From: Taxawa tesnikishii (nom. ined.)
Taxonomy: Eukaryota > Ascomycota > Dothideomycetes > Dothideales
Assembly (NCBI GenBank): GCA_030247885.1
Contig: JAPDRO010000027.1
Location: 310,001 to 374,000, forward strand
DNA: 64,000 nt
Reading direction: 5' to 3'
Shown here: positions 13,950-25,839 of the stretch, piece by piece
Numbering within the stretch: position 1 is the stretch's first letter
How the letters are laid out: every line of letters begins with the position of its first letter
The notes under the pieces: generated by a model
What the model was told of the DNA's origin: nothing
Databases searched by the model: none
The model's input: the letters and a program-made list of their open reading frames with translations, nothing else
Translations under genes and position numbers: made by a program

Positions 13950-14449
13950 GGAAGTGAGAAAGTACAAGACTAGTGCGAGCGGAGCGGAGAAGCCATGGCC
14001 TCTTATAAGACGTCGGCGGTCACCATTTGCGGCTGAGCTGACCCTTGTCTAGAACTCAGCCCCAAACCCTATCTCCAGGTTCCAAGCTCAATCTTCCATG
14101 ACCTACTACGACTCGGGATTTCAAAGGTACGTAAATAATTATACAAGTATACAATGAAAGGAGTACTCGAGGATAAGGAAGATAAAGTACCTAAAAACAT
14201 ATATAGCAACTCCGATTCTAACCATATCATTGTTGCGATACGTAAATAGCGATAGAATCCGCGTAGTTTAGTAATTTAAATAGTTCGCTTCCCTACCTGG
14301 CTCGCTTCCCCGCGGTTTACGCCAAAACCAGAGGTTAACGTAGGAGTCAAACGACTCGTCAACGAATACTAATACGCTACGACTCCCCAGCTCCCAAGCT
14401 CACCGTTACACTCCCATGCAATTACCTAAGCATCCTCTCGCCGTACCAC
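13950..14449. other. AT-rich intergenic stretch
   Basis: From about 14100 to 14300 the sequence is clearly more AT-rich than its surroundings and rich in TA steps (for example TAAATAATTATACAAGTATAC), with no open frame. It may be decayed repeat DNA, possibly altered by repeat-induced point mutation, but no element family could be named. Together with the AT-rich stretch near 11.55-11.64 kb it brackets the STAND/ANK/RGS gene. Confidence 0.4.
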
Positions 14450-16602
14450 CTATGCCCCATCCCTCTTGATCTTCGCCTTCAACCCCGCCAGCCCATCCTC
14501 CGCCTTTCTCTTCCCGAGCACACCGACCTCGGGCGTCGCGCTCCTCCCCTAGCTCCGGCAACTTCTTCGTGACAGGTGGCATGGTACACCCTCCCGCCGA
14601 CTCTCTTGGCATCCATCCAAACCCACTCCTGCGCCTCCTCATGCCACACGGCCTCGAACCTCTCCTGACAGATCGGACAAGGAACGTTGGCGGCCGCACC
14701 CGTGGGCGCGGGGACCCACAGATCCTTTGGACCCTTCTTCCTCTCCGCCGCCTTGTTCGCCACCAGCTTCGCGGCTTCGCCCTCGGCGTCGGCGGAGGAG
14801 GTGATGTCGGTGGTGGGGAGCTGAATCCAGTCGATGTCGTCGACGTACCAACTGCGGTTCTGCCCTTTGTGCACGGCGTCGGCGATACGTTGGTTGTTGC
14901 GGAAGTGCCAGTCCAAGTGCGCTGCCTTCTTCTTCCTGCCCTCGTCTGTACCCGGGAAGCGGCGACCGCAGAGGCTGCATTGGTTGGGTTGTGCTTCGTA
15001 GAGAGATGAGACGATGGCGGGTGAGAAGCTGTTTTCCAGTGCTGCTTGTGAGCGAGGTATCCTAACCTTGGCGGTTGCTCCGCCAATCGGTGGGATGAAA
15101 GCGCTCAGGCCTTGCAGTTGCTGGAGAAGGGAAGCTGCAGGGTTGGCCACTGGCGGTGGAGGAGGCGGTGCCGCTGCTGCAGGAGTGGATGAAGGTTGTA
15201 CGATTCCAGCAAGGCGCAGCTGCTCCATCAAATTTGCGGTCGGCAGAGGTGCGGGTGTAGGTGTCGAGATTGCAGGTCGCGGGGCTTGCATCACCTGAGG
15301 TAGGTTCTGTAGAATAGGGAGCGCAGCTGACATCTGCGGAGTACTCGGCTTTTGGCCATTGGCGGTCGAAGCAAGAAGCTGCTCCAGCATACCGGGCGCG
15401 AATGCTGACGGAGCGGGGTTTGTGCTGCCGGAGGCGGTACTGGAGGTTGGTAAACGGGTGTTGAGGTTGGCTGGACTGGGGTTGGGGGTTGCCATTGCGG
15501 AGTGGGAGGGACAGGGAATGCTGAAGGAGCAGGAGCAGGTGTAGAGACGGGAGGCAGTCCGGCTGCTAGCTGCGAGATTTGCGCCCTGATCATATTGGTG
15601 GCTTCAGCAGACATCTGCTGGCTCTTCACTATATTTTGCAGATCCAGCAAAGCTTTCAATTTCGTTTGCGTGTCCTTATCGAATGGGTTCTGAGCGAACT
15701 TTTGCTGCATGCGCGAGATGAGATCTTGAATTTCTTCACTCAAGGCAGGAGTTGGTTTTGGGGTTTGTCGTGAGTTGAGCGCGGCCATGATTGATTGCAT
15801 CAGGGCTGGCGATGGCGATGGCTGTACCTGTTGCGGTGTGGGCTTGCGAGCGTTAGCAGGGCAGCATGATGCGTGGACAAGAAGGCCTCCTACCTGTTGG
15901 CTCCTATAGCCGTCAAATGGCTGCAGTGTAGGCGCTGGATACAACGAGGCGTGTTGAGGAGGCGTAGGTGTATTGCGATATTCCTGTGTCGCCGATACTG
16001 GCCTGAGGGGCATTGCCGTTGGTGGTTTCGAGGGCCTTGACGTTTGCAGTAGAACGGTTCGGGCCTTGATTAGAGCATTTTCAAGCGGACGAATGACTTC
16101 AGGTGGAAAGACCGGCCGTTTGTCCGTGGAGCCTGGAACAGGCTCTTTCCATGTCTTGAGCATGCCATCCATACTTCGCCTTGTCGCAGGGTCTACGAGT
16201 GTGTATGCCTCCATGAACGTCTTGAACAGGTTGCGGCCAAGGTAGACAGTGTAAGGCGTGCCTACGTTCTTGACGATGGAATCCAGGACGTAAAGTGCAG
16301 GAAGCTTTCGGGGTGGCGCGGTCTGCAAGAAGTCAGTGGCTGAAACTCTACGCAGAACATGGAAGAAAAGCGCTGAAAACAGCCTCAGCTGGGAGGTTCC
16401 AAGTGCGTAGTCTTACCGTGTTGATGTGGCTCTCCAAGACATTCGAGATGGCTTGCGCTTCCTCAGTGTTCTCCTTGGCGATGATGGTCAAGTTGCTGAT
16501 TTCGTATCTGTTGTTGATTTGAAGGTCTTCAAGACAGTCTTTAAAATCCAGAGCCACTTCAGGTAGTTCCTGTTTAGGCAGTTCTTCCTGCTTAGGAGGC
16601 AT
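14450..16602 (-). CDS. PCF11: Pcf11-like mRNA cleavage and polyadenylation factor (two apparent frame breaks)
   Basis: Exon 1 is 16602-16417 and exon 2 starts at 16322 (94-nt intron, GTAAGA donor, TTGCAG acceptor). The N-terminal CID domain, which binds the RNA polymerase II tail, shows FKDCLEDLQINNRYEISNLT and LPALYVLDSIVKNVG. A Pro/Gln-rich linker follows, then two zinc-binding modules, CSLCGRRF...HLDWH and CPICQERF...VYHATCH, flanking the DIDWIQL motif expected for Clp1 contact. The frame changes by one missing base twice: near the C/G runs at about 15478-15488, and at CCCC 14546-14549. With both restored, the protein ends VLGKRKAEDGLAGLKAKIK..., a typical terminus, at a stop at 14450-14452 (about 686 aa). 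As written it ends at 14479. A further 51- or 66-nt intron near 15828-15893 (GTAGGA donor, GCTAAC branch) is possible and would not change frame. Pcf11 is essential in yeast, so the breaks are probably errors. Confidence 0.9.
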
Positions 16603-17461
16603 GATGGGTGACGAAGTCTGTTTCTGACGAGCGACGAAGTATGGCAACAACAGGAGATCGGAGCGAGACAAGAGTCACTATAGGTAGCCCTTCGGCTTGC
16701 ACAATAGACAATATGATCTATTGAGCGCTGTTTTGGACAGCACTCTCACCACTGCAAGCTGAGCTCGGTGGCTGGGAATGCAAGCAGAGCGCTACGACGA
16801 CGTGCTCCACGGAAGCAGTGAACCAAAAGAGAGTGATGGATGGGTTGCTAGCTATTGTTCCCAGACCCAGCGCTCTATTGTGCGATGCGCTTCCCTCAGT
16901 CTCCCCACTTGCGTGTGGGTGAAGACGTCTCGAATAGCTCTTTCTGACCAAAGTCCCTCTCCGATATGCTCCCTTAAACCCACCAACCCAAGTTTCCAGT
17001 ACACGAGAGCCCGGCGGTGTTCACTTTGCGATACTCACGGCGTAGTAAGCTCGCGAATGAGCGCGCGTTTGACGTCGCAGCTGAATGAAGATCTGCACTG
17101 CTCGTGTTATGGCGTGTTGAGCGGCCGGTTGTGGCTGGTGAGAAGCTCTGGCGGGAGTTGGTGAGGTGTTGACGTCTGTACGTGCGGAAGAGTTGTATGT
17201 ATGAAGGAACGGGTACTGATGATAGCAGTCGTTGAGTGAAGGTGAAGGGCGATGGCTCTTGACTGCCCAGCACTGCTTTCAATTAGCGGACCCTTCTTTG
17301 CGCGTTGCTGAGTCATGCACGCCGCCAAGACCGATGACCGCATAACATCCCATCTCACTGCCCTCATTCACATGCATCCAGGCAACACAGCATACAGTAC
17401 AACATACCATTCCACGCAAAACACGCCCAACACACGAAAGCCACGGAGAAAATCACACCAA
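16603..17461. promoter_or_regulatory. Divergent promoter region between PCF11 and the I9 inhibitor gene
   Basis: About 860 bases lie between opposite start codons. Small open frames on both strands lack recognisable content. The last 100 bases before 17462 are rich in C and A (CAACACAGCATACAGTAC...), as in many fungal 5' UTRs. No defined regulatory motif was recognised. Confidence 0.4.
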
Positions 17462-17808
17462 ATGAAGTTCTACCTCCACATCCTCTTCGTCGTGCTCCTC
17501 GCGGCTTTCGCCTACGCAGCCGCTCCGCAGAAGCAGGTCGTTGTCTCGTACCCGAATGACACCCCAGACTCGGTGGTAGAGCAAGCCAAAGCTGCTGTCA
17601 GGGAGGCTGTGAGTCACTGCTCTCCTTTTAATCTACTGGCCTTGTGTTGACATCTCCTTAGGGCGGCATCATCACCCATGAGTACAAGCTCATCAAGGCA
17701 TTTGCCGCGAACGTCCCGGCCAAGGTTGTGCAGAGCGTCCAGGCTCTGGGATCCAAATACAATGTCGTGGTTGAGGAGGACCAGGTTGTCACTGCGCTGA
17801 ACGGTTAG
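17462..17808 (+). CDS. Small secreted peptidase inhibitor I9-like protein, 97 aa
   Basis: Two exons, 17462-17608 and 17662-17808 (53-nt intron, GTGAGT donor, CTCCTTAG acceptor). The first 20 residues, MKFYLHILFVVLLAAFAYAA, form a clear signal peptide. The mature part matches the I9 fold (subtilisin propeptide-like, as in yeast Pbi2): VVVSYPNDTPDSVVEQAK, then GGIITHEYKLIKAFAANVP and VVVEEDQVVTALN. I9 proteins bind and inhibit subtilisin-type serine proteases or act as their folding chaperones. Yeast Pbi2 is cytosolic or vacuolar; a signal peptide on a stand-alone I9 unit is common in filamentous fungi and suggests secretion or entry into the secretory pathway. No protease gene lies next to it. 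Confidence 0.88.
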
Positions 17809-18578
17809 GTTCACACCGCAAGGACTTTGGAATACGGCGTCTTGGTAGGAACAAGGGATCGGAATGGAAGCAATGAGCAGGCGTAGCGGTAGGGCTTATT
17901 GAAGGCGTTGCGCAATCATGGGTTTTACCTGCTGCCCTGAACGGGCAAGCCGAGAGGGTCTTTCGGCTTATAATGTTGTACGATGCCAAAGTTTCCATGC
18001 CAATGCGAAACGTGTTGAGTACTTTTATACCTTCAAGTGCTTATCTGGATCCTACAGTCACTTGTTGGCCACATCATAGGAGAGCCCTCTACGGCAATTT
18101 CTATGCAATATCTTTAGGAGAACGATCCTTTCCTGGAGAAGGCACCACCGCAATGCAACCCTACGACCTGAGAGGTGAGACGTCGTGCGAAAGAGGACAT
18201 CGCCTCCTAAGGCCAGCGATAGGTAGCTGATGCAGAGAACTGGCCGTTGGGGTTGGATACGAGAAACGCGTCCAGGGTGTTGTGAGTGAGTTCCGGTTCT
18301 TGCCCGACCCATGGAACTAGAGCTGATTGCGCATGTATAACCGACATGTGACCGTGATGTTGCTTCAATACGGATGTTTCAAATCTTGTTACCCGTGAAC
18401 AAAGATTGCCAGAACACACAAAGAGATACTCAACCTCCGCGTCAAAAGCTAGATTTCTACGTAGCTTGGGAAGTGAAGCCACTGAGAAAGATTCTCGAAC
18501 CCAAGAATTTACCTCACTACTTTCCGAAACGGGCGATACGGCAGCTGCGCGAATATTCCCGCCCAACCTCCTCCCATC
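17809..18578. other. Intergenic, no gene recognised
   Basis: About 770 bases. The longest open frame on the minus strand (18207-18686) overlaps the start of the next gene and has no domain-like content. The region should contain the 3' end of the I9 gene and the promoter of the next gene. Confidence 0.4.
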
Positions 18579-19704
18579 ATGAGCTTCACCGACGCCGACC
18601 TGCAAAACAGCATCCGAACCGCAATGGATCGTCGTCGCAGCATCAATCCCGAGGATGAAGAAGTACGCACAAGCGTCGCCTTTCAATCTCTTTCTTCCAC
18701 ATCAACTCAACTCAAGACTACAACTCTTGTTCCACCAGATGCGTCATTACCCAAGCATGAGCTTCTATCGGCACACGTCCCTTTCGTACATACATTGCCT
18801 CTGAGACACGCCAACTAACACACGTCTCAGCGCGCCGCAATGGCAAACGCGATAATGCTCCCGATAACCTCGTTCGATACCTCGAAGCCGCGCCTTGACG
18901 GACGGGAAGAACGTCTGCGCGCCATCCTCAAGAACATCAATGCGCATCATCAGACCGTGCGGTACGTGATCTTACTGAGCAGGGATAATCGCAGTTCAAC
19001 ATGCAGCTTTCATTCCATTCACAATCTCGTCATGAGAACCGTAACTTCATACCGCTATGAATGAAACCTCACTGATAACCTCACTCCGCAGCGCCAACAT
19101 CGTCTCATCGGCCATGAAATCCATCTCTACGAAAGAACCCCCACCGCAACCCGCAGACCACATCACATCCCTGCTTCCCGTACTGAAATCACGGCCCATG
19201 ACTCCGAATCCGGACGACCTTCTGGCGAGACCCGAAGACCTGGACGTCTCCGCCACAGGCCTGGGGATCAGCACTTCCGGTTCGGGAACACCAACGACCC
19301 GGCTCCAATCATCCTCCTCGCCAGCCATGTCCGCTGCCCTAAAGACCCTAACCCAGATCGAGGCGTACGACAAACACGTTGCAGGGATGAGAGCGCGCTA
19401 CGAACGTCGCCTTCCACAGGAAGAGAATGGCGGCCAGGGTGTAGCAGGCGCTTCGAGCAGAAGAAACAGCGTCGCGAGCAAGAGCCCAGCCGAGATGATC
19501 ATGACCCCGAACCCGAACTTGGCGCCGGGTACCGGCACGAGTGGCTTCGACCGGGATGACGGGAGGCCGAGTGCGCCCACGGCGGCCATGTCAGCGGATG
19601 CAAGCGGGGATGATGCAAGACAGAGCGTGCCCACGGCACCTACGTCAGCTGGTGCAGTGGGCCATTCAGTTGACGCAGCGAGGGACCCAAGACGGAGGCG
19701 GTGA
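18579..19704 (+). CDS. Unknown protein, 275 aa, with disordered Ser/Ala/Pro-rich C-terminal half
   Basis: Three exons, 18579-18662, 18831-18961 and 19092-19704, joined by GTACGC...CTCAG and GTACGT...CGCAG introns, both with CTAAC/CTGATAAC-like branch points; frame is kept throughout. The N-terminus, MSFTDADLQNSIRTAMDRRR, and the helical stretch EERLRAILKNINAHHQTVR look folded. After about residue 100 the sequence is low in complexity, with proline-directed Ser/Thr sites (RPMTPNPDD, MIMTPNPN) that could be phosphorylated. Two similar segments, RPSAPTAAMSADASGDD and QSVPTAPTSAGAVG, are an imperfect tandem repeat. No catalytic motif, signal peptide or membrane helix is present. I do not recognise the family. 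Confidence 0.7.
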
Positions 19705-19907
19705 TGATGTGGCACAGCAGGGTGATGTTCTGGCTGTACACTCCGCTGCCAGGATGCAACCTTGCATACGTACAGTCAACCGAGAGACGCCAGAAACTTT
19801 GATGTGAACGATCACTGTCCGATGAGGCATACCGGCCCTAACCGTGCCGGCCTGAACGATGCTTCCGCTTACGTGTACTCTAGCACAGGCGTTGGGTCCT
19901 TCTGACT

Positions 19908-22636
19908 TCAACCGTAAGAAGCCACGCTGGCACCAGGGATGCCTTCACTTGCTGTGCTAAGTCGAGCGCAGAGGCTGAGGAAGACGACCGTCTCGGTGGC
20001 AGCGAGATAATTCAAAGCATCCAGCATAATCTTGAGGTGGCGGGTGAAGTTGTCTTCATACTTTTGCAGGATGTCGAGGAGCTTATCGAGCTTGGCCGGA
20101 TCGTAACTGACAGGGCCTTTGAGTGCCGGATCGGATCGAGCTGCGGGATCAGGGTCGGCGGCTGCGAGGTAGTGGTGGAGAGATCCAGTGTACCTTGCAA
20201 ACATGGTGCAGGTAGCCATGACTTTGGAATTGATCTGTTCGCATGTCAGCATATGCTTGCATTCTGTGGTCCTGTTTGACCTGGTTCTCGGCACTCACCC
20301 TTAACAGTTTCGAGTTTGTGAGCATGCACTCTTTCAAACACGTAGCCAAAAATCGACATGATCCTGCATAAGCTCATCGACCGTCCGTTTCACCCTTGCT
20401 GTGCCGGACTCGGTGGCGCTTTCGCCATCGCCCGCTTCAGCGGCACTGAGGCGTGACATGAATGCCACCCAGTTCGGCTCGATCACTTCGCTAGTACAGA
20501 AGTAGAGCAGTTGTTGAACAAAGCAGAGCATTCTGCTGCGCAGCGTCCAGGCTCTGCGTTTCCATTCCTCGATGCGCTTGTCGGAACTCTTGTGTCTCCA
20601 GCTGAGGCCTTTGCAGTGCTCGGTCCAGGAGCTGACGAGCAACGTTTCCAAATGTCGTAGTGATAGCAAATATCGGAACAGCAGTTGATAGCGCGTCAAG
20701 GTGACTCTCGAAACGACGAGTGAGAGCGGGAATGGCACTGCGTAATCAAGCGTCAAGGCCTCGAAACCACTGATATCCTTCTCATCGCCGCTTACGCTGG
20801 CCGCTGCAGGGGTATAGCTCGTGATGCTTCCACCGTCAGCATCCAGGCCTTTGACGTTGACGACCTGCATCAGCCAGCCCGTGAGTCCGATCTCGTTCAT
20901 TACCACCTTGACGTCTTCTTTGAACGGGTCCTCAGCCGCGACGCTGCCTGGTTGCCGGAGCACAATGTCGAGCAACGACTGCAGCTTCCCGACATTGACC
21001 GACTTGGCCGGCTTTTTGAGCTCTGAGTTGCCTAGCTCGAGGAAGTAAGAGAAGAAGTCCGAGCGGTCCAGGAAGAAGTAGTGTTTCAAGCTACGCAGGC
21101 GTGCGGGAAGAGCGTGTGTAGTAAGGAGCAACGTGAGCAGCGAAGAGTTGGCGAAAGCATAGGCGGAATTGACGTTTTCGAGGAAGCGTGGGTCGTCAAA
21201 GGTGTGCGGGATGTGTATATCCTTGTCCATGTCCTTGGCGACATCCACGCCTCCACATTCGCGCACCACATTGAGGTATTTACCGGCCAGTAGCACCTTA
21301 TCTTTTACCGACTCCAACTGAGGGGGACAACATCGTTGCGGATTGTGTAGCGCTTCTCCCAGTACTCGTCTGTGTAGTCCTGTTCAAGACCTTCGCGGCG
21401 GATGCTCTTCTGCTCCTTGATGAGAAACTCGGAATGTGGGTCCCGGACGTTGCCGTGGTGTAGCCACTCATTGAGCATGGCCATGTAGGGTCGCGATGCT
21501 TCACGCAAGAGGGTTGTAAGCAATGTTCTTGCAGCTGGATCTCCGGACATGTTGGCCAGCCTCTTCGTGATCAACCTCAGCACGCTGCCACCCTTGCATA
21601 CTTTTCTGCCGGGTCCTGCGCCCGCATCCCTCCCTTCGCGCAAAGATTCCAGAATATCCTCGAAATCGTCAGATTTGTCCAGATCCTCCTCATCTTCCTC
21701 CAACATTGAGTTTTCTTTCAATATCTCGTGAGCGACACTGTAGAGCTGAAACATCATATGGCTTGTCGGCTTAGTATGTAAATTCAGCACGTGCAGAGTG
21801 AATGAATCGGACGTCAACATCTGATGCTCCAGCTGCGCCATAAGAATCATGTAGTCTTTCAGAAGCTTCCGTATCGCGGCGCACAAAGCATGGTTGACAG
21901 TTCCGAACTCTTCCCTGCTTTGAACCTCCACAAAGGCCTCTACAGCCGCATAATGCGTCGCCATCCTCAGCATAGAAGTCGCCAGGTCCCTCAAACTCGG
22001 ATCCAGTCCTGGCAATATGCGAAATTGTGGACCAGCGAGTCGGCTCTTCTCCTCGAGCGGTTGGTAGGCGTCCGTATAGCGGACGTATTGACCCTCGAAA
22101 CCCATGAACACGAACAAGAGGTCCTCGATGATAGCGGATTCCTGAGCCTCGAGAGACTGTTCGCTCAAGGGCTGGGGTTGAACTGAGGGAGGCGCATGGC
22201 TGACCACAGGCGGCACAGAGACACGATTAGCCAAGGGTGCCGAGGTATGAGGCATTAGAGTTGCTTGAGGACTCCATGCTGCTCCTGGAGATTGCGGAAA
22301 CCCTTTCTTCGCATCTATCGGCCCGCTTCCTCCTCTTGGGTGTTTTGTCTCTGCATCTTTGGCCTTAGGCGCGAGGGATGTCTGTTCGGTGGGTTTCAGT
22401 GGGCTTCGCGTCCGGGTAATAGTTGTGTTTCGCGTCAAGTGGTGGTGAGTGTCAGTGCGCAACTCATGGGCCGTAGTGGACGTGGACGTCTTCCTGGAGT
22501 AATTGGACCTAGAGTCGCGATTTTCCTGATCCGGTGTTGATGTTGACGGCGTCGCTCGTGGTGTTTTTGCGCGCAGAGATGCGGAAGTCCTTCGTTCAGC
22601 GGCCGTCGAAGCTCTTGACGTAGGGTGAGAAGACAT
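19908..22636 (-). CDS. SPC97: Gamma-tubulin complex component 2 (GCP2/Spc97/Alp4)
   Basis: Exon 1 is 22636-20299 and exon 2 is 20234-19908 (64-nt intron, GTGAGT donor, GAACAG acceptor). After a Ser/Thr-rich N-terminal 150 residues come GCP signatures: EDLLFVFMGFEGQYVRY in the N-terminal grip, DEYWEKRYTIR, GKYLNVVREC (typical of GCP2), HYFFLDRSDFFSYFLEL, and a C-terminal grip with LRSRMLCFVQQLLYFCTSEV and CTMFARYTGSLHHYL. With GCP3, GCP2 binds gamma-tubulin and nucleates microtubules at the spindle pole body. The frame is broken twice by one missing base: GGGGG 21322-21326 (restoring it gives PPQLESVKDKV) and AAAAA 20348-20352 (giving DHVDFLATCLKECM). With both restored, exon 1 is exactly 780 codons and the protein 888 aa. 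Loss of GCP2 is lethal in model fungi, so these look like sequence errors. Confidence 0.93.
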
Positions 22637-23240
22637 TGTGGTGACTGGTCATCGTTGTGTGGTGTCCGGAGTCCTATGCTGTAGGCATTATAGTGGTGCG
22701 TATCAGTTTGGATGTTTCTCGTTATGGAAAGCGCGGCGGGGTCGCGTTGGACCTCCTTAAAACGATGGCAACTGGCGCTCTCGAAGGGAACTTCGCCGAG
22801 CGGATAAGGTGCTATTGTAGGGCAACATCTTTACATGTACCACATTCTGGAGACGAGTCTTGATATTTTGCTGTTGGTGTCAGAACATGTTTCAATGATC
22901 AAACAGGATCTGACCACAAAGCGGGCGGAAACCTTGCGTAGGAACGACTACGACTTCGACTTGTACCACATCATCATTATAAACACTACCGCGTCTTCGT
23001 CGCGGAAATGCCAAGACCCCAGGCAAACGGAGGTTGCGTTGCATGGGAGCTACTCCAGCTTCATCATTGAAACCGTACAAGCAATCAGACAGCACTCAGT
23101 TTATCTTCACCTTTCAACGCCATCAGGACCTCCTCCCAACACAACACCGAACCCTCTATACCATCCATCTCTCCGTTCAGCCTCTCTGTATCCAGCAAAG
23201 TCTCTGTTCTTGACACGCCTCCACATACACACCCGCCAAC
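22637..23240. promoter_or_regulatory. Divergent promoter region between GCP2 and PUP2
   Basis: About 600 bases between opposing starts. From about 23095 to 23235 it is C/T-rich with many CCTC and CATC words, probably the PUP2 5' UTR. I did not find a clear proteasome-associated control element. Confidence 0.4.
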
Positions 23241-24220
23241 ATGTTCATCGCGCGGTCCGAATATGGTAAGCTCTCGAAGACAAAACCCATGTCGTTACAT
23301 GACTGGGCTGGTCGCTAACGTCTATGTAGATCGTGGTATCAAGTGAGGCATCGCCCAACCGCGTAGAAGCTCCCAGACTCACCGCTTCCCAGCACCTTCT
23401 CCCCAGAAGGTCGTCTCTTCCAGGTCGAATACTCTCTCGAAGCCATCAAGCTCGGATCTACAGCAATAGGCGTACGGCCATCCTCCGCGCCTTTCTTTGC
23501 ACTCCGCTAACACTTCTCCACCTCAGGTCGCGACCTCCGAAGGCGTCATCCTCGGCGTAGAGAAGCGCGTCACTTCCACACTCCTCGAGACGTCCTCGGT
23601 CGAAAAGATTGTCGAAATCGACCAGCACATTGGATGTGCCATGTCAGGCCTGCAAGCAGACGCACGCAGCATGATCGAGCATGCCCGCGTGACGTCGCAG
23701 AACCACGCCTTCAACTACAACGAGCCGCTGCGCGTGGAGAGCTGCACGCAGGCCATCTGCGATCTGGCATTGAGGTTCGGTGAGGGGGCTGAGGGCGAGG
23801 AGAGTATTATGAGTAGGCCGTTCGGTGTGGCGCTGCTCATTGCCGGATTCGATGAGGATGGCCCGTCGCTGTATGTGCAGAACCGTCTGGGATGGATGAT
23901 GGATGTGCAATGGGGTCGGATTCGCTAACGATATGCACGACAGGTATCACGCCGAGCCATCTGGCACATTTTACAGATATGATGCAAAGGCTATCGGATC
24001 CGGCTCGGAGGGCGCACAGGCAGAGCTACAGAACGAGTTCCACAAGTCACTCACGTTGGCCGAGGCGGAGGTGCTTGTGCTGAAGACGCTGAAACAGGTC
24101 ATGGAGGAGAAGCTCGACTCAAAGAACGTGCAGCTGGCGAGCGTGACGAAGGAGCAGGGCTTCAGGATATATCAGGACGAGGAGATGGCCGGTGTCGTGG
24201 GAAGGTTGGAAACGAACTAG
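23241..24220 (+). CDS. PUP2: 20S proteasome subunit alpha 5 (Pup2)
   Basis: Five exons: 23241-23265, 23330-23342, 23393-23471, 23527-23870 and 23944-24220, total 738 nt, 245 residues. The N-terminus reads [20 protein letters not shown] followed by [19 protein letters not shown], the alpha-subunit signature. Alpha5-specific features are MFxxRSEYDRGxNTFSPEGR, the [19 protein letters not shown] segment and the late [16 protein letters not shown] helix. Alpha subunits form the outer rings and gate the core particle; they lack the catalytic Thr. Exon 2 is only 13 nt, which automated annotation often misses. No frame break is present. Confidence 0.96.
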
Positions 24221-25287
24221 ACTGGGCCGCTTCGGATTCTGTACTATAGGGCGCATTTGCATCGGCGCTAAGGCGTAGCATATTCGCATGAAGGGGAGCG
24301 AGGCCTTACCCTGGCTACGATGTTCACTCCATCACCTTCTCCTGACGGCCAACGAAGTCATGTTAGTAACTTGCGCTCTCAAGCGGCGGATCCTAACCGA
24401 CATAGTTGTCTATTTAAGGGCAGCAATAATAACGCAAGAACACTATGTTGAAAGAAAATCTAGGAACGAGCTAGAGGTGCCTCCATCGTCCTTTGGAGAA
24501 CCAATAACAAAGCAAGCCAGACCTTTAAGCAGCAATGACTTCGACTTGCAATAGAAACTAACCATGATAATGAACGCTACTGAGCTTTGCTACTTCGTTT
24601 ACATATACGCCTGCAGTCAATCATTGCTTCCCTTCAAAGACCAGCATGATTCTCGTTCCGATCAACAGGGGCCGTGTTATGCTAGGGTTCACATGGTGGT
24701 TCAGTTGGTGTGTTGGTGTTCCGGCATCAAAGTGGATGATTGGAAGAGAGAAGAAGTGGGTGTTCAGGCATGCAGGCTGACGGCTCTAGCATAGGCAGTG
24801 AGTGGTAGCGCGACGGAGTCTTCCTGCTATACCAAGAACTGCTCGCAGTAGAACCATGTGTTACGATTCCAAGGGGTGCCCTGAAAGTTCAGACGCCTGT
24901 CCGTTCGCGCAGCTCATTACTGTCCAGAGTGGCCGTCTGCAGTCGGGACCTCCCTATTGAGCTTCCCACTACGCTCCAAGGCCTCCGGGTTAAGATCTCT
25001 ACCAACACTTCACTTCTGGATAGGCCACTATCAGGATCTCCGGTATACCTCCTAGGAACGCTGCCACGGAGTGCCTTTGACTGTGCAGAGCGTCTGCGCC
25101 AAATGATAATGTTCTCACCCTATCCTCATAACAGAGTAACAGGTAAATCAAAGTCAGTTGAAACAGATGATTGCAAGAACGGTCTAGGTTGTGGTAATGG
25201 ACACAGCTCGGCCTATCTTACAAAAACAACCAGGGGCCTTCTAAACCTTCTCCGCCACCACCACGTCCACCTCCGTCCCAGAGGCGT
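24221..25287. other. Convergent intergenic region, no gene recognised
   Basis: About 1.07 kb between the stops of PUP2 (+) and QCR10 (-). It is locally AT-rich around 24360-24600 and contains only short frames without domain pattern. It probably holds two 3' UTRs and spacer. Confidence 0.4.
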
Positions 25288-25839
25288 TTAGAATGGGTTG
25301 TCCTCGGGAGGGATCTCCCGGACGAAGTAGCCACCGATGCCGGGGATCCGGGAGAGAATGTCCTTGCGCACGCGCGGGACGTCGCCAAAAAAGAAAAGGG
25401 CGAAGATACCGGCGACACCACCGAATCCAGCTGCTGTCACTCCGCTGTTGTCGTGTGTTAGCTCTTGTCGGCTATACAATGCATTGAATCCGGTTCCGAG
25501 CTCGTAGTCTGCACCCCTCCCAGTCTTCCCCGAATTCATTTCGATACGCTTTCTGCAGCGCTTCCCAGTATTCTTGCTCAAGCTCTCAAGGTGTTGTGGA
25601 CGAGAAAATGGCAACGTACAATTTGGTAGCGCGGCGAAGATCGATGCCGTGGAAGTTGGCTGCGGTACGGTAGCTGTGGGTAGCGAGGGTTAGCCCTCAT
25701 TCCTCCTTCTGCCTGTTGCATCGATCTTTCGGTAACGGAGGCCATTGACAACGTACTTTGGTCCGTACTTGCTCTGGTAGGCCTTGTAGTCTGGACGAAC
25801 CGCCCACGGCTGCATGCCGTGGTGGCCTTCATGTTGCAT
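25288..25839 (-). CDS. QCR10: Ubiquinol-cytochrome c reductase (complex III) subunit 10 (Qcr10)
   Basis: Three exons: 25839-25757, 25673-25620 and 25444-25288 (introns 83 and 175 nt), giving 97 residues. It begins MQHEGHHGMQPW and continues YQSKYGPNYRTAANFHG, then one membrane helix FGGVAGIFALFFFGDVPRVR and the conserved end IGGYFVREIPPEDNPF. This pattern (YGPxY, a helix ending FFFxDxPRVR, PPEDNPF) is typical of fungal Qcr10, a small inner-membrane subunit that stabilises the Rieske protein in complex III. The start was chosen as the first ATG in frame after a likely intron end (GCTAACAG at about 25863). An additional upstream exon starting MQSTLIRQ near 25923 was considered, but the phases do not fit well. 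Confidence 0.88.

Noticed and set aside
18207-18686. 159-codon minus-strand open frame
   Set aside because: It overlaps the first exon of the unknown 275-aa gene, which has better splice support.
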